Positions 25,063 through 33,207 of a DNA stretch of 64,000 nt are shown here, in pieces. Numbering within the stretch: the first letter of the stretch is position 1; every line of letters begins with the position of its first letter. The notes beneath the pieces were generated by a model. It did not search any database and was not told the DNA's origin. It was given only the letters and a program-made list of their open reading frames with translations. The position numbers and the translations under genes are program-made. Origin of the DNA: Candidatus Galacturonatibacter soehngenii (GTDB taxonomy: Bacteria; Bacillota; Clostridia; Lachnospirales; Lachnospiraceae); assembly GCF_008830185.1 (NCBI RefSeq), contig NZ_WAGX01000005.1, forward strand, positions 186,001 to 250,000, read 5' to 3'.

Positions 25063-25803
25063 TTATCTATAAATGCCATAAAGTTTATATGGATCATCAA
25101 TTAACTTTTCTTTATACAAGCCAACTACTTCTGGTAGATCCATAAGCATACACTTGGCATCACCTATCATCCCCTCTTTGATATAACCCTTTTCATAGGC
25201 TAACTGCTGTATCGTGTACCACGCTTTCACGGGAACATTGCCATCTTCCACAAACCATTCATTCGGGTTGTATATTTCATCTAATTTGGGTGACTTTATT
25301 CTATCAATTATCTGCTTTGGAAGATGCTTTTCTACGTGATGCATTGCTGTAAGTGAATAGATGTCAACACCTATCAATAAGGCCTTTCCATTATTTTCTA
25401 TTAAATATCGAAACATTCCTTTTACTTCATTTGCATGTTTTCCCCAGGCGGCTGCAGCAAAAGTTCCAGTCCCCACTAATGTATCTGGCATCAATCGAAA
25501 GGTATCAGCTATAATTCCCATTGCACTTTTAGGTTCATCCGATGTTAGGACTTTTATTTTTCTAATCAACCCATTTTTCTTATCCTTTTCATCAAGTGGT
25601 AAATCAGAACTCAAACGTAGAGCAGGCATAAAAATACTTCCATCTTTGCCTACCACCTTTTTCAAAGCTTTAATTATAGTCACTGCCCCACCTTTGACAT
25701 ATCCCATACTACTTAATGAACTATGCACTTCAAGATTTATTTTTTCAGTAACCCCAAGTTGATATAATCCTTCTACAATATCATCTTCGTATAATACCTT
25801 CAT
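25063..25803 (-). CDS. AAC(3)-family aminoglycoside N-acetyltransferase-like protein
   Basis: 246-aa Antibiotic_NAT family protein. The N-terminus has the family pattern EVHSSLSSMGYVKGGAVTII and KDGSIFMPAL, and the middle has SAMGIIADTFRLMPDTL. In resistance enzymes the segment after Arg normally reads HPxxSxAAxG; here it is VGTGTFAAAAWG, so the His-Pro pair is missing. The C-terminal NGKALLIGVDIYSLTAMHHVEKHL is conserved. Acetylation of an aminoglycoside is thus uncertain; a related amine substrate or loss of activity is possible. Monocistronic, with its start after AGGGGAG. Confidence 0.75.
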   Translation of the reverse strand: MKVLYEDDIVEGLYQLGVTEKINLEVHSSLSSMGYVKGGAVTIIKALKKVVGKDGSIFMPALRLSSDLPLDEKDKKNGLIRKIKVLTSDEPKSAMGIIADTFRLMPDTLVGTGTFAAAAWGKHANEVKGMFRYLIENNGKALLIGVDIYSLTAMHHVEKHLPKQIIDRIKSPKLDEIYNPNEWFVEDGNVPVKAWYTIQQLAYEKGYIKEGMIGDAKCMLMDLPEVVGLYKEKLIDDPYKLYGIYR

Positions 25804-25983
25804 TTATTTTTCTCCCCTACTTCTTATGTTTCTATATTTTTTTCTATACTTTTCCAAAATCTTATACTTATTATAGCATAATACTAAATTCAATTTTTTT
25901 ACATTTTCATGAACATAATAATAATATCTATAAATACATAAAAGAGTGCCTATTTGCAGACACCAAAGAAAATTCTTACACAT

Positions 25984-26013
25984 AAAAATCCCCCACACAT
26001 AGAGTGTGAAGGA
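25984..26013 (-). terminator. Rho-independent terminator of pyrBI
   Basis: Minus-strand TCCTTCACAC-TCTAT-GTGTGGGGGA, 10 bp including G-U pairs, followed by five T, 33 bases after the pyrI stop. Confidence 0.75.
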
Positions 26014-26046
26014 CTATTTGTTAATGCTATTTAGTTATGCTGCTAT

Positions 26047-26472
26047 TTATCGTTCATACTTTTCTTCGCAATATTTACAACGATACACTTCTTTTTCTTT
26101 ATCCGTTAATAGAAACACTTGTTCCAATTCCTGTTCGATTGATGTGATACAACGAGGATTCTTACATCTGATTACATTGACCACTTGCTTTGGAAGTGTT
26201 AACTCCTTTTTATCTACTACTTGTGCATCCTTAATAATATTGACAGTAATGTTATGATCTATAAAGCCTAGAATATCCAAGTCAAGCATATCAATACTAC
26301 ATTCCACTTTTAGTATATCTTTTTTTCCCATTTTGTTACTTCTTGCATTTTTTATAATAGCAACACAGCAGTCTAGCTTATCAAGCTGAAGATTGTGATA
26401 GATTTCCATACTTTTTCCTGCTTGAATATGATCAAGAACAAAGCCTTCATTGATACTACCTACATTTAACAT
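26047..26472 (-). CDS. pyrI: Aspartate carbamoyltransferase regulatory chain
   Basis: 141-aa PyrI, which binds nucleotide effectors and zinc and assembles with PyrB trimers. The N-terminal allosteric domain begins NVGSINEGFVLDHIQAGKS. The zinc domain has C-x4-C (CKNPRC) and C-x2-C (CKYC). Presence of PyrI implies allosteric CTP/UTP inhibition of the first pyrimidine step. It lies 25 bases after pyrB. Confidence 0.96.
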   Translation of the reverse strand: MLNVGSINEGFVLDHIQAGKSMEIYHNLQLDKLDCCVAIIKNARSNKMGKKDILKVECSIDMLDLDILGFIDHNITVNIIKDAQVVDKKELTLPKQVVNVIRCKNPRCITSIEQELEQVFLLTDKEKEVYRCKYCEEKYER

Positions 26473-26497
26473 ATGATTCTCCTTATTTACAAAATAG

Positions 26498-27424
26498 TTA
26501 ATGTTCGCTCACTTGTATTTCCAATAGTATTAATATGAGTGCCATTCTTGCATAAACACCATACTGAACCTGTTTAAAATAAGCAGCTCTAGGATCATTA
26601 TCGACTTCCACTGATATTTCATTTACCCTAGGCAAAGGATGTAATACTAGCATATCCTCTTTTGCATATGACATCTTCTTCATATCCAATATGTATCTAT
26701 CCTTTAGCCTTACATAATCTTCTTCGTTGAAGAACCTCTCTCGTTGCACTCTGGTCATATAGAGCAAGTCCAACTCTGGCATAACCTCTTCCAATCGTTC
26801 TACTTCCTTAAAAGTTACATTATTTTGAATCAATACATCTTCTCTAATATAATCTGGAATTTTTAGCTCTTCTGGGGATATCAAAACAAAGGTTATGTTT
26901 TCATATCGCACCAATGCATTGATGAGAGAATGAACCGTTCGTCCGAATTTCAAATCACCACATAGTCCTATTGTTAAATTCGAGAGTCTGCCTTTTAGTG
27001 ATCGTATGGTTAGCAAATCCGTTATCGTTTGTGTTGGATGCTGATGTCCGCCATCGCCAGCGTTAATAACAGGAATAGAGGATTTTGTCGATGCTACTAA
27101 TGGCGCTCCTTCTTTGGGATGCCTCATTGCACATATATCTGCATAACATGAAATCATTTTTATCGTATCTGATACACTTTCCCCTTTTGAAGCAGAGCTA
27201 GATGACGCTGATGAAAACCCTAACACATTCCCACCTAGATTCATCATGGCCGCCTCAAAACTAAGTCTGGTTCTTGTACTTGGTTCATAAAATAATGTCG
27301 CTAATTTCTTTCCATCACAAGCATGGCTATATTTATTAGGATTTTTTTCTATGTCATTTGCAAGGTCAAGTAGCTGGTCAAGCTCCTCGACAGTAAAATC
27401 TAATGGACTCATTAAATGTCTCAT
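26498..27424 (-). CDS. pyrB: Aspartate carbamoyltransferase catalytic chain
   Basis: 308-aa PyrB. Carbamoyl-phosphate binding motif STRTRLSFE is at about residues 50-58, HPTQTITDL at about 129-137, and the HPLPRVNEI aspartate loop at about 263-271. Start at 27424 follows AGGAGG. It forms pyrBI, and starts only 11 bases after a nitroreductase gene, so the three may share a transcript. No other pyrimidine genes are nearby and no PyrR-type leader is visible. Confidence 0.97.
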   Translation of the reverse strand: MRHLMSPLDFTVEELDQLLDLANDIEKNPNKYSHACDGKKLATLFYEPSTRTRLSFEAAMMNLGGNVLGFSSASSSSASKGESVSDTIKMISCYADICAMRHPKEGAPLVASTKSSIPVINAGDGGHQHPTQTITDLLTIRSLKGRLSNLTIGLCGDLKFGRTVHSLINALVRYENITFVLISPEELKIPDYIREDVLIQNNVTFKEVERLEEVMPELDLLYMTRVQRERFFNEEDYVRLKDRYILDMKKMSYAKEDMLVLHPLPRVNEISVEVDNDPRAAYFKQVQYGVYARMALILILLEIQVSEH

Positions 27425-27435
27425 GTAGGTTCCTC

Positions 27436-27969
27436 CTATTTATACTCTACCAACTCTTCTACCGATTTTCTTTTTGGTGCATTTGGGTGTTCTTTTTCAT
27501 AACCAATTGCTATTAATGCTCCTACTTCTCTATCTTCTGGAAGTTCTAATACTTTTGCTATTTCTTCATGGTCAAAGATTCCTAGTATAACAGAAGAAAC
27601 ATTAAGTTCATGTGCAGCCAAACAAAAAGTTTGACTTGCTATACCAACGTCAAACATCTGCCACTCATTTTTTCTTTTCGTTGTAAAAGAACCATCTCTT
27701 TCAAATCCACAACGGTTTTTAATAAAGGTAACAACAACTAATGTCTTTGTACCTGCTATAATTTTTCTATTATGGTCATTTGCATGTTCCATAACCTTTT
27801 CTTTTAAATTTTCATCTTCAATTACAACATAACGGGAAATTTGAGTATTCTTCCAAGAAGGGGAAAAAGAAGCAGCTTCAATGATTTGATTAAGAATAGT
27901 ATGGCTAACCTTTTGCTCAGTAAATTCGCGAACACTTCTTCGGGATTTAATACATTCGATTGTATTCAT
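27436..27969 (-). CDS. Nitroreductase-family flavoprotein
   Basis: 177-aa FMN-dependent oxidoreductase of the nitroreductase family. The N-terminal RRSVREF motif binds FMN phosphate, and SPSWKNTQ and GALIAIGYE are family blocks. Start at 27969 is favoured because GGAGG is 7 bases upstream; an upstream ATG three bases earlier also fits, and a longer frame to 28020 has no ribosome site. Electron acceptor unknown. It precedes pyrB by 11 bases, an unusual partner for pyrimidine genes. Confidence 0.88.
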   Translation of the reverse strand: MNTIECIKSRRSVREFTEQKVSHTILNQIIEAASFSPSWKNTQISRYVVIEDENLKEKVMEHANDHNRKIIAGTKTLVVVTFIKNRCGFERDGSFTTKRKNEWQMFDVGIASQTFCLAAHELNVSSVILGIFDHEEIAKVLELPEDREVGALIAIGYEKEHPNAPKRKSVEELVEYK

Positions 27970-28218
27970 CATGTTTCCTCCATTCATATATAAGTTTAAA
28001 TGTGTTTTCATAGTTCTCAAAACTTCTTGTATTATTCTATACGAAAACTTCTACAAATTCAACTGTTCTAAGTAAGAAAGCACCTATTATTTAATCTAAT
28101 ACATAAGAACACTTTTTACTTATAAACAGTGCCAAAATAATCCTTATCTTTACCAATATACTCCTGTTTGTTTTCTTACAATTAGTATAGATTAACCGAT
28201 TATAGGAAAAAATAATAA

Positions 28219-28233
28219 TGACCACATTGGTCA
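28219..28233. promoter_or_regulatory. TGACCA-CAT-TGGTCA inverted repeat
   Basis: Perfect 6-bp arms with a three-base centre, 28 bases before the start of the small membrane protein. It could be an operator or a short leader hairpin. The rest of the 240-base gap 28021-28260 shows nothing else. Confidence 0.35.
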
Positions 28234-28260
28234 CTTATCAAGATACAAGGAGCAATAACA

Positions 28261-28647
28261 TTGAAAAAAAATTTTGTAATCTGTGGAATATTCGGCTGGT
28301 GTATTGAGATATTATGGACAGCCTTTGAAAAATTTAGAAGACGTGATATGAAGTTGATAGGAAATACCTCTATTTGGATGTTCCCCATCTATGGAATGGC
28401 TTCTTTATTTGTACCAATCTATCGCTTTATCAAAAACGCTAATATAGTTGTGAGAGGCTTTGTATATATGTTATCCATTTTTACTGCTGAATATATAACT
28501 GGGTATATTTTAAAAAAACGTAATATGTGTCCTTGGGATTATAGTAAGGCAAAATATAATATTAATGGGCTTATTCGCCTTGATTATGCACCGTTATGGT
28601 TTTTGGTCGGCCTTGTTTTTGAAAAATTAGTAAATACTAAAAATTAA
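28261..28647 (+). CDS. Putative ABC-transporter type IV family membrane protein (DUF1113)
   Basis: 128-aa membrane protein with three or four helices: KNFVICGIFGWCIEILWT at the N-terminus, then IWMFPIYGMASLFVPIY, VYMLSIFTAEYITGYIL, and a C-terminal WFLVGLVFE. The GWCIEILW and WDYS... segments are typical of the family annotated as putative ABC-transporter type IV. No ATPase accompanies it. Start is TTG at 28261 with AAGGAG 8 bases upstream. Monocistronic. Confidence 0.7.
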   Translation: MKKNFVICGIFGWCIEILWTAFEKFRRRDMKLIGNTSIWMFPIYGMASLFVPIYRFIKNANIVVRGFVYMLSIFTAEYITGYILKKRNMCPWDYSKAKYNINGLIRLDYAPLWFLVGLVFEKLVNTKN

Positions 28648-28665
28648 TGCTTTCAGACTACAAAA

Positions 28666-28693
28666 AACACTTGGAAGTATCCTTCCAAGTGTT
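28666..28693. terminator. Bidirectional terminator between converging genes
   Basis: Perfect 12-bp stem AACACTTGGAAG-TAT-CTTCCAAGTGTT region with an A-run before it and a T-containing tail, between the small membrane protein and the NlpC/P60 gene. Confidence 0.8.
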
Positions 28694-28704
28694 CATATTT
28701 CTAA

Positions 28705-29775
28705 TTAATTGCTTAAGAATCTTCTTGCACGAATTGGTGTTCTATAATACATATTAGAAATCTTAATACCAGTTCTTGCTGAACTAGCATGAATTACTTG
28801 TCCTCCACCAATATACATAGCAACATGATTAACTGATCCACCATTTCCATAGAAGATTAAATCTCCTGGTAATACATTTCCTAATTCTACAGCTGAGCCC
28901 ATTTGGGACTGAGAAGCAGACGAATGTGGTAAGGATACGCCATATTTTGACATAATGGATAGTGTGAATCCAGAACAATCCGCACCATTTGTCAAGCTGG
29001 TTCCTCCCCATACATAAGGATTTCCTAGGAATTGTTTTGCATATTCAACGATAGATACTCGAACATCTGAAACACCTTCACCATATTTAAGCTCAGTAAT
29101 TGATACAGCTTTTGGTAACTGATAAGAGATATCTACATATTCTTTTGAAATATATCCTTCATCTGAATCTACTGTAACTTTTACCCATTCTCCATTATCT
29201 TCTAATACTTCTAATTCTTCTTCAATTGGAATAAGCGTTAGAACCTTTGATTCTGTACTTGGCTCCATACGCACCTTTAAAGTAGTGGTATTTACAGTTG
29301 CCATTACAGTCTTAACTTCCTCTGCTTTTGCATTCGCATCTTCACCCGTTAAAAGATACTCTGCTTTTACATATCCAGTAACCTTACCTGATTTGATTTT
29401 ATACCATTCACCATCTTCGGAAACTTCTGTTACTTCACTACCAGCATTCTTTGGAAGCTTACCAACTATTTCTTCCTCTTCTCCTGCTTCTTCTCTAATA
29501 TTTAAGTATGTATCTACATTTGCAACACCTAAATTTGTATATCCACTTACAACAGATGCTACTACTTTTTCTTCTTTTGTTAGAGCAGCAATTCCAGCTG
29601 CCGCTGATTCATCATCTTGTACACTTATATAATATTTATCTAAAGCTGCTGTAATACCAGCAGTTGATGTATTGCTAAAACCATTGACATTTGCACTTGC
29701 TTCCAAATTGTATCCTGATGCTAATACTGCACTTAATACACACACGCCTGCTGCCTTAATCACTGTTTTCTTCAT
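28705..29775 (-). CDS. Secreted NlpC/P60 peptidoglycan endopeptidase with SH3 domains
   Basis: 356-aa exported cell-wall hydrolase. Residues 1-29 are a signal peptide (ends near ASAN). Two bacterial SH3 domains follow, at about 78-143 and 157-217, which bind peptidoglycan. The NlpC/P60 domain (about 235-356) has the catalytic triad Cys 267 (GADCSGF), His 317 (NHVAMYIG) and His 329 (VIHASS). It should cut D-Glu-L-Lys/meso-DAP type stem peptides. Start follows GGAGG. Monocistronic, 147 bases after ribF. Confidence 0.95.
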   Translation of the reverse strand: MKKTVIKAAGVCVLSAVLASGYNLEASANVNGFSNTSTAGITAALDKYYISVQDDESAAAGIAALTKEEKVVASVVSGYTNLGVANVDTYLNIREEAGEEEEIVGKLPKNAGSEVTEVSEDGEWYKIKSGKVTGYVKAEYLLTGEDANAKAEEVKTVMATVNTTTLKVRMEPSTESKVLTLIPIEEELEVLEDNGEWVKVTVDSDEGYISKEYVDISYQLPKAVSITELKYGEGVSDVRVSIVEYAKQFLGNPYVWGGTSLTNGADCSGFTLSIMSKYGVSLPHSSASQSQMGSAVELGNVLPGDLIFYGNGGSVNHVAMYIGGGQVIHASSARTGIKISNMYYRTPIRARRFLSN

Positions 29776-29922
29776 TAGAAACCTCCGATATACTCTTTTT
29801 GGTTTTCAAATCATAAATCCAATCACGGGTTACGAGTTTTTCTTATATTTAACATATTATAAATAAAAACTGATTAGTTGTTACATAATTGTTAAATATA
29901 TTACAGGCATATTATAGCAATA

Positions 29923-30852
29923 TTATAAAGGATTGTCAATAAAGTATTTTTTTACAAGCAAAATATCTTTTTCCATTGCTTCTTTTAACTCTTCTATGGA
30001 ACTAAATTTTAATTCAGGCCTTTCAAAGCGATATAAATCAATTTCTATTGTTTTGCCATATAAATCTTCATTATAATCAAAAATATATGTTTCAACTCCA
30101 CGAATCATATCGGTGCTTACTGTCGGTTTACACCCAATACTGGTGATTCCATTATATATTTTGTTATCAATGATTGTTTTTGAAGCGTATACTCCAAACG
30201 GCGGTAAAAGCTTTTCATTCATTGGGATCAGATTGGTTGTAGGCATTCCAAGTGTTCTTCCTAACTTTTTACCATGAATCACTTTTCCTATAATTGGATA
30301 TGGATAGCCTAACATCTTATTTACTTCTTCCATCTTTCCTTCTTCAATAGAATTTCTGATTCTCGTACTGCTTATTTCTTCCTCTTGATACGCAACCTTT
30401 TCTACCACCTCTACTACAAAATCATATTTCCTAGAGTATTCTTGTAGTAGCTTATAATCTCCTTTTGCTTTATATCCAAATCTGTAGTCTGTTCCTACCG
30501 CGATATAGCCAACACGAAGACTCTTTACAAGTATCTCCTCTATAAAAGTTTCCGCACTCATATGTGCAAATTCCGCACTAAATTCACACTCCAAAACAAA
30601 ATCCAAAGGATACTGACTTAATATTTTTCTTCTTTCTTCTTTCGTCAAAATCATATTCTGTTCTGAATCACGCAAAAAAGCCCCAACCGATTTGTCAAAA
30701 GTAAATAATACGGATTGGAAGCCTTGTTCTTTTTTTTCTACTACTTTATGGATTAATTTTTGGTGTCCTACGTGCACTCCGTCAAATTTACCGAGAGTAA
30801 TTGCCGTTTTTGATTCTAAATTAATCTCATCAACTCTACTTATATACTTCAT
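29923..30852 (-). CDS. ribF: Bifunctional riboflavin kinase / FAD synthetase
   Basis: 309-aa RibF: phosphorylates riboflavin to FMN and adenylates FMN to FAD. The N-terminal adenylyltransferase domain has GKFDGVHVGHQKLI at about 22-35 and a C-terminal family ISSTRIR at about 160. The riboflavin kinase domain starts about 185 and has GRTLGMPTTNLIP and the PFGVYA segment. Last gene of the nusA-infB operon, five bases after truB. Its flavin products would serve oxidoreductases such as the local nitroreductase. There is no FMN riboswitch. Confidence 0.96.
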   Translation of the reverse strand: MKYISRVDEINLESKTAITLGKFDGVHVGHQKLIHKVVEKKEQGFQSVLFTFDKSVGAFLRDSEQNMILTKEERRKILSQYPLDFVLECEFSAEFAHMSAETFIEEILVKSLRVGYIAVGTDYRFGYKAKGDYKLLQEYSRKYDFVVEVVEKVAYQEEEISSTRIRNSIEEGKMEEVNKMLGYPYPIIGKVIHGKKLGRTLGMPTTNLIPMNEKLLPPFGVYASKTIIDNKIYNGITSIGCKPTVSTDMIRGVETYIFDYNEDLYGKTIEIDLYRFERPELKFSSIEELKEAMEKDILLVKKYFIDNPL

Positions 30853-30857
30853 AATAG

Positions 30858-31763
30858 CTACTCTCCCAAAAACATTTTTACTGGGCTAAACTGTTCTCTT
30901 TTCGTATCATACTTATAGATACCGATAAAAGCTTTTGTTTCATCGTAAACACGCACTTTATTATAATCTTGGTTAAAAACCTCTGTGTTTTTTACGCACT
31001 CTCTGCTAAATTGATTCCCGTTATATATTAATTTGTTATATCTTTCATCTACCACGATAGCAGGATATGCTCGAAAAACATACTCAATTGGTACAATTCT
31101 CTCTGACAATTGATTTGCCACTTTTAAATCTGCTATTTCATCTATTTTTAGGCTATCTTCTATTGCAAGCCCATTTGCTTTCATTCGCTTTAATTCTTCC
31201 ATGCATCCAAGACAACCTAACTTCTCTCCTATATCATTGCATAAGGTTCTGATATAAGTTCCCTTAGAACAAGATACTTCTATCTTTACTCTTGGAAGAT
31301 TAATCTCTTTTATCTCTATCTTATATATTTGCACGAGTCTAGCTTCTCGCTCAATCGTTTTTCCCTCTCTTGCTAATTCATATAACTTTTTCCCGTTTAC
31401 TTTCAAAGCAGAGTACATAGGAGGAATCTGATAATAATCACCGATGAAACTATTAATAGCTTCTCTTACTTCCAATTCACTACATTGAACTTCTCGACTT
31501 TCAATTAATTTTCCTGATGTATCCTGCGTATCCGTAGCTTGTCCGAGTAATAAAGTTGCAAGATAAGTTTTGTCCTTATCCTCAAGCATATCGCATAATT
31601 TCGTACCTTTTCCAAGACAAATAGGAAGAACACCTTCCGCATCCGGATCCAGTGTTCCAGTATGTCCTATTTTCTTTTGCTTTAATATTCCACGAAGCTT
31701 AGCAACAACATCATGTGAGGTATATCCTTTTTCTTTATAAACATTCAAAATTCCATTGTACAT
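30858..31763 (-). CDS. truB: tRNA pseudouridine-55 synthase
   Basis: 301-aa TruB. It makes pseudouridine in the T-loop of tRNAs. The catalytic Asp is at 39 in GHTGTLDPDAEG, with the family segments QIPPMYSALKVNGKKLYELAREG and SCSKGTYIRTLCND. Translation likely coupled: only five bases separate its end from ribF. Standard member of the nusA-infB operon. Confidence 0.97.
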   Translation of the reverse strand: MYNGILNVYKEKGYTSHDVVAKLRGILKQKKIGHTGTLDPDAEGVLPICLGKGTKLCDMLEDKDKTYLATLLLGQATDTQDTSGKLIESREVQCSELEVREAINSFIGDYYQIPPMYSALKVNGKKLYELAREGKTIEREARLVQIYKIEIKEINLPRVKIEVSCSKGTYIRTLCNDIGEKLGCLGCMEELKRMKANGLAIEDSLKIDEIADLKVANQLSERIVPIEYVFRAYPAIVVDERYNKLIYNGNQFSRECVKNTEVFNQDYNKVRVYDETKAFIGIYKYDTKREQFSPVKMFLGE

Positions 31764-31780
31764 TGCCTTACCTCAAGTCT

Positions 31781-32737
31781 CTAGTTTTCTTTTAGCTGCT
31801 TCTCAATATGTAATGACAAATTATTTACAACATCATGAATGGTACCAACCATTGTGCAGCCGGCTGCCTTTTTATGTCCGCCTCCACCAAAATAACTAGC
31901 AATCTTACTAACATCTACCAAATCAGAAGAACGAAGACTGACTTTGTATTCGTGATTTCCTGTTTCATACAAAAAGATAGCACATTCGCATCCTTTTGTT
32001 ACCCTTAACTGGCTAACAATACCTTCTAGGTCTTTTGATGTAACCCCATAAAACACCATATCAGATTTTCGCAAAGCGCTAATAATTACTTTACCATCTA
32101 AAAGTAAGATGCTTTCAAGAAGCGCTCTTCCCAATATCTGGTTTTGTACATATGTCTTCTGATAGAATGTCTCTTCGATAATGCGTGAGAAATCAATTCC
32201 TTTTCCCATGAGTTTTCCTGCAATGTTCATGGTTCGTTCTGAGGTATTAGAATACTGAAATACCCCTGTATCATGTACAATACCTGTATATAGGGCTTCT
32301 GCAACTTCTTTACTTATTTTATCTTCTTCAAGAAGAGTATACACAATTTCACAAGTAGAACTTGCGTCGGATATAATATGATTTATATCTGCATAACCTA
32401 CGTTACTGATATGATGATCAATGCAAATCGTATGCTTTGCACGCTCAAAATATTTCACGGCGCTTCCAAGTCTTTCTTTATCACCACAATCAAGTGATAT
32501 AAACAAATCATATTCTTGATCTTTTTGATAGAGGCTGTCAATTTTGTGAGAATTTTTAAGAAAGGAAAAAACCTCAGAAATTTCTTCTAGATACAAATCC
32601 ACCTCAATATCTTGAAAGCATTCTTTTATATAATTATATAATCCTAAGCAAGAGCCTGCACAATCGCCGTCCGGTCTTACATGTCCAGCGATTGCAACAG
32701 TTTTAATTCCTTGTAGATGTTTTTCTATCTTATTCAT
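31781..32737 (-). CDS. nrnA: DHH-family nanoRNase / pAp phosphatase
   Basis: 318-aa DHH/DHHA1 phosphoesterase of the NrnA type that degrades very short RNAs and removes phosphate from pAp. The metal motifs GHVRPDGDCAGS (near 16-27), DCGD, DHH (DHHISN, about 108-113) and the C-terminal DHHA1 segment GGGGHKKAAG are present. The start at 32737 (ATG) has AAAGAG 9 bases upstream; alternative GTG and TTG starts lie 3 and 9 bases earlier. Lies between rbfA and truB as in many clostridia. Confidence 0.93.
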   Translation of the reverse strand: MNKIEKHLQGIKTVAIAGHVRPDGDCAGSCLGLYNYIKECFQDIEVDLYLEEISEVFSFLKNSHKIDSLYQKDQEYDLFISLDCGDKERLGSAVKYFERAKHTICIDHHISNVGYADINHIISDASSTCEIVYTLLEEDKISKEVAEALYTGIVHDTGVFQYSNTSERTMNIAGKLMGKGIDFSRIIEETFYQKTYVQNQILGRALLESILLLDGKVIISALRKSDMVFYGVTSKDLEGIVSQLRVTKGCECAIFLYETGNHEYKVSLRSSDLVDVSKIASYFGGGGHKKAAGCTMVGTIHDVVNNLSLHIEKQLKEN

Positions 32738-32755
32738 CACAATCAACTCTTTCTA

Positions 32756-33106
32756 TTATTTGTTTACATCATCAATTAGTTTGGACATATTAATTCCATA
32801 TTCAATCGATTGATCTAAAATAAATTTTATTTCAGGAGTGTTTCTTAAATTAATTGTCTTCGCTAATTTTGTCCTGATATAGCCTTCTGCACTTTTTAGA
32901 CCTGCAATGGTATTTTTTTGTGATTCTTCATCACCTAATACACTAATATAAGCCTTACAGCTTTTTAAATCAGGAGCAACTTCGACTGCTACCACCGAAG
33001 TCATCGGATTGATTCTTGGATCTTTTATCTCTCCGCGAATAATATTACTTAACTCTCGTAACACCTCTCCATTAATTCTGGTATTCTTTATGCTGTTCTT
33101 TCTCAT
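32756..33106 (-). CDS. rbfA: 30S ribosome-binding factor A
   Basis: 116-aa RbfA that helps mature the 16S rRNA 5' end. The sequence RKNSIKNTRINGEVLRELSNIIRGEIKDPRI is the family N-terminus, and the KH-like core has VEVAPDLKSCKAYISVLG. Follows infB after a 101-base gap, longer than other gaps in the operon, which contains two hairpins. Confidence 0.96.
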   Translation of the reverse strand: MRKNSIKNTRINGEVLRELSNIIRGEIKDPRINPMTSVVAVEVAPDLKSCKAYISVLGDEESQKNTIAGLKSAEGYIRTKLAKTINLRNTPEIKFILDQSIEYGINMSKLIDDVNK

Positions 33107-33134
33107 TATAATCTCTCACTTTCACTGCCACGTT

Positions 33135-33177
33135 TTCTAGGACGTAGTACTTTCCTAGAACCTTAGAACTTCGTTCT
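33135..33177. other. Two hairpins between infB and rbfA
   Basis: TTCTAGGA / TCCTAGAA (33135-33160) and AGAAC-TTC-GTTCT (33165-33177). The second matches the core of the 114-bp repeats near tRNA-Asn, including the following CGT and TTAGCT bases, so it is likely a degenerate single copy of the same element. Confidence 0.5.
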
Positions 33178-33207
33178 TTCGTTAGCTTATTAAAGTTTGC
33201 TAAATGA

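Noticed and set aside
25804-25998. 64-codon minus-strand frame upstream of the AAC(3)-like gene
   Set aside because: No ribosome site and an unlikely Cys/Tyr-rich composition; it overlaps the pyrBI terminator.
29900-30860. FMN riboswitch controlling ribF
   Set aside because: ribF is the last gene of the nusA-infB operon, five bases after truB, so there is no room for a leader.
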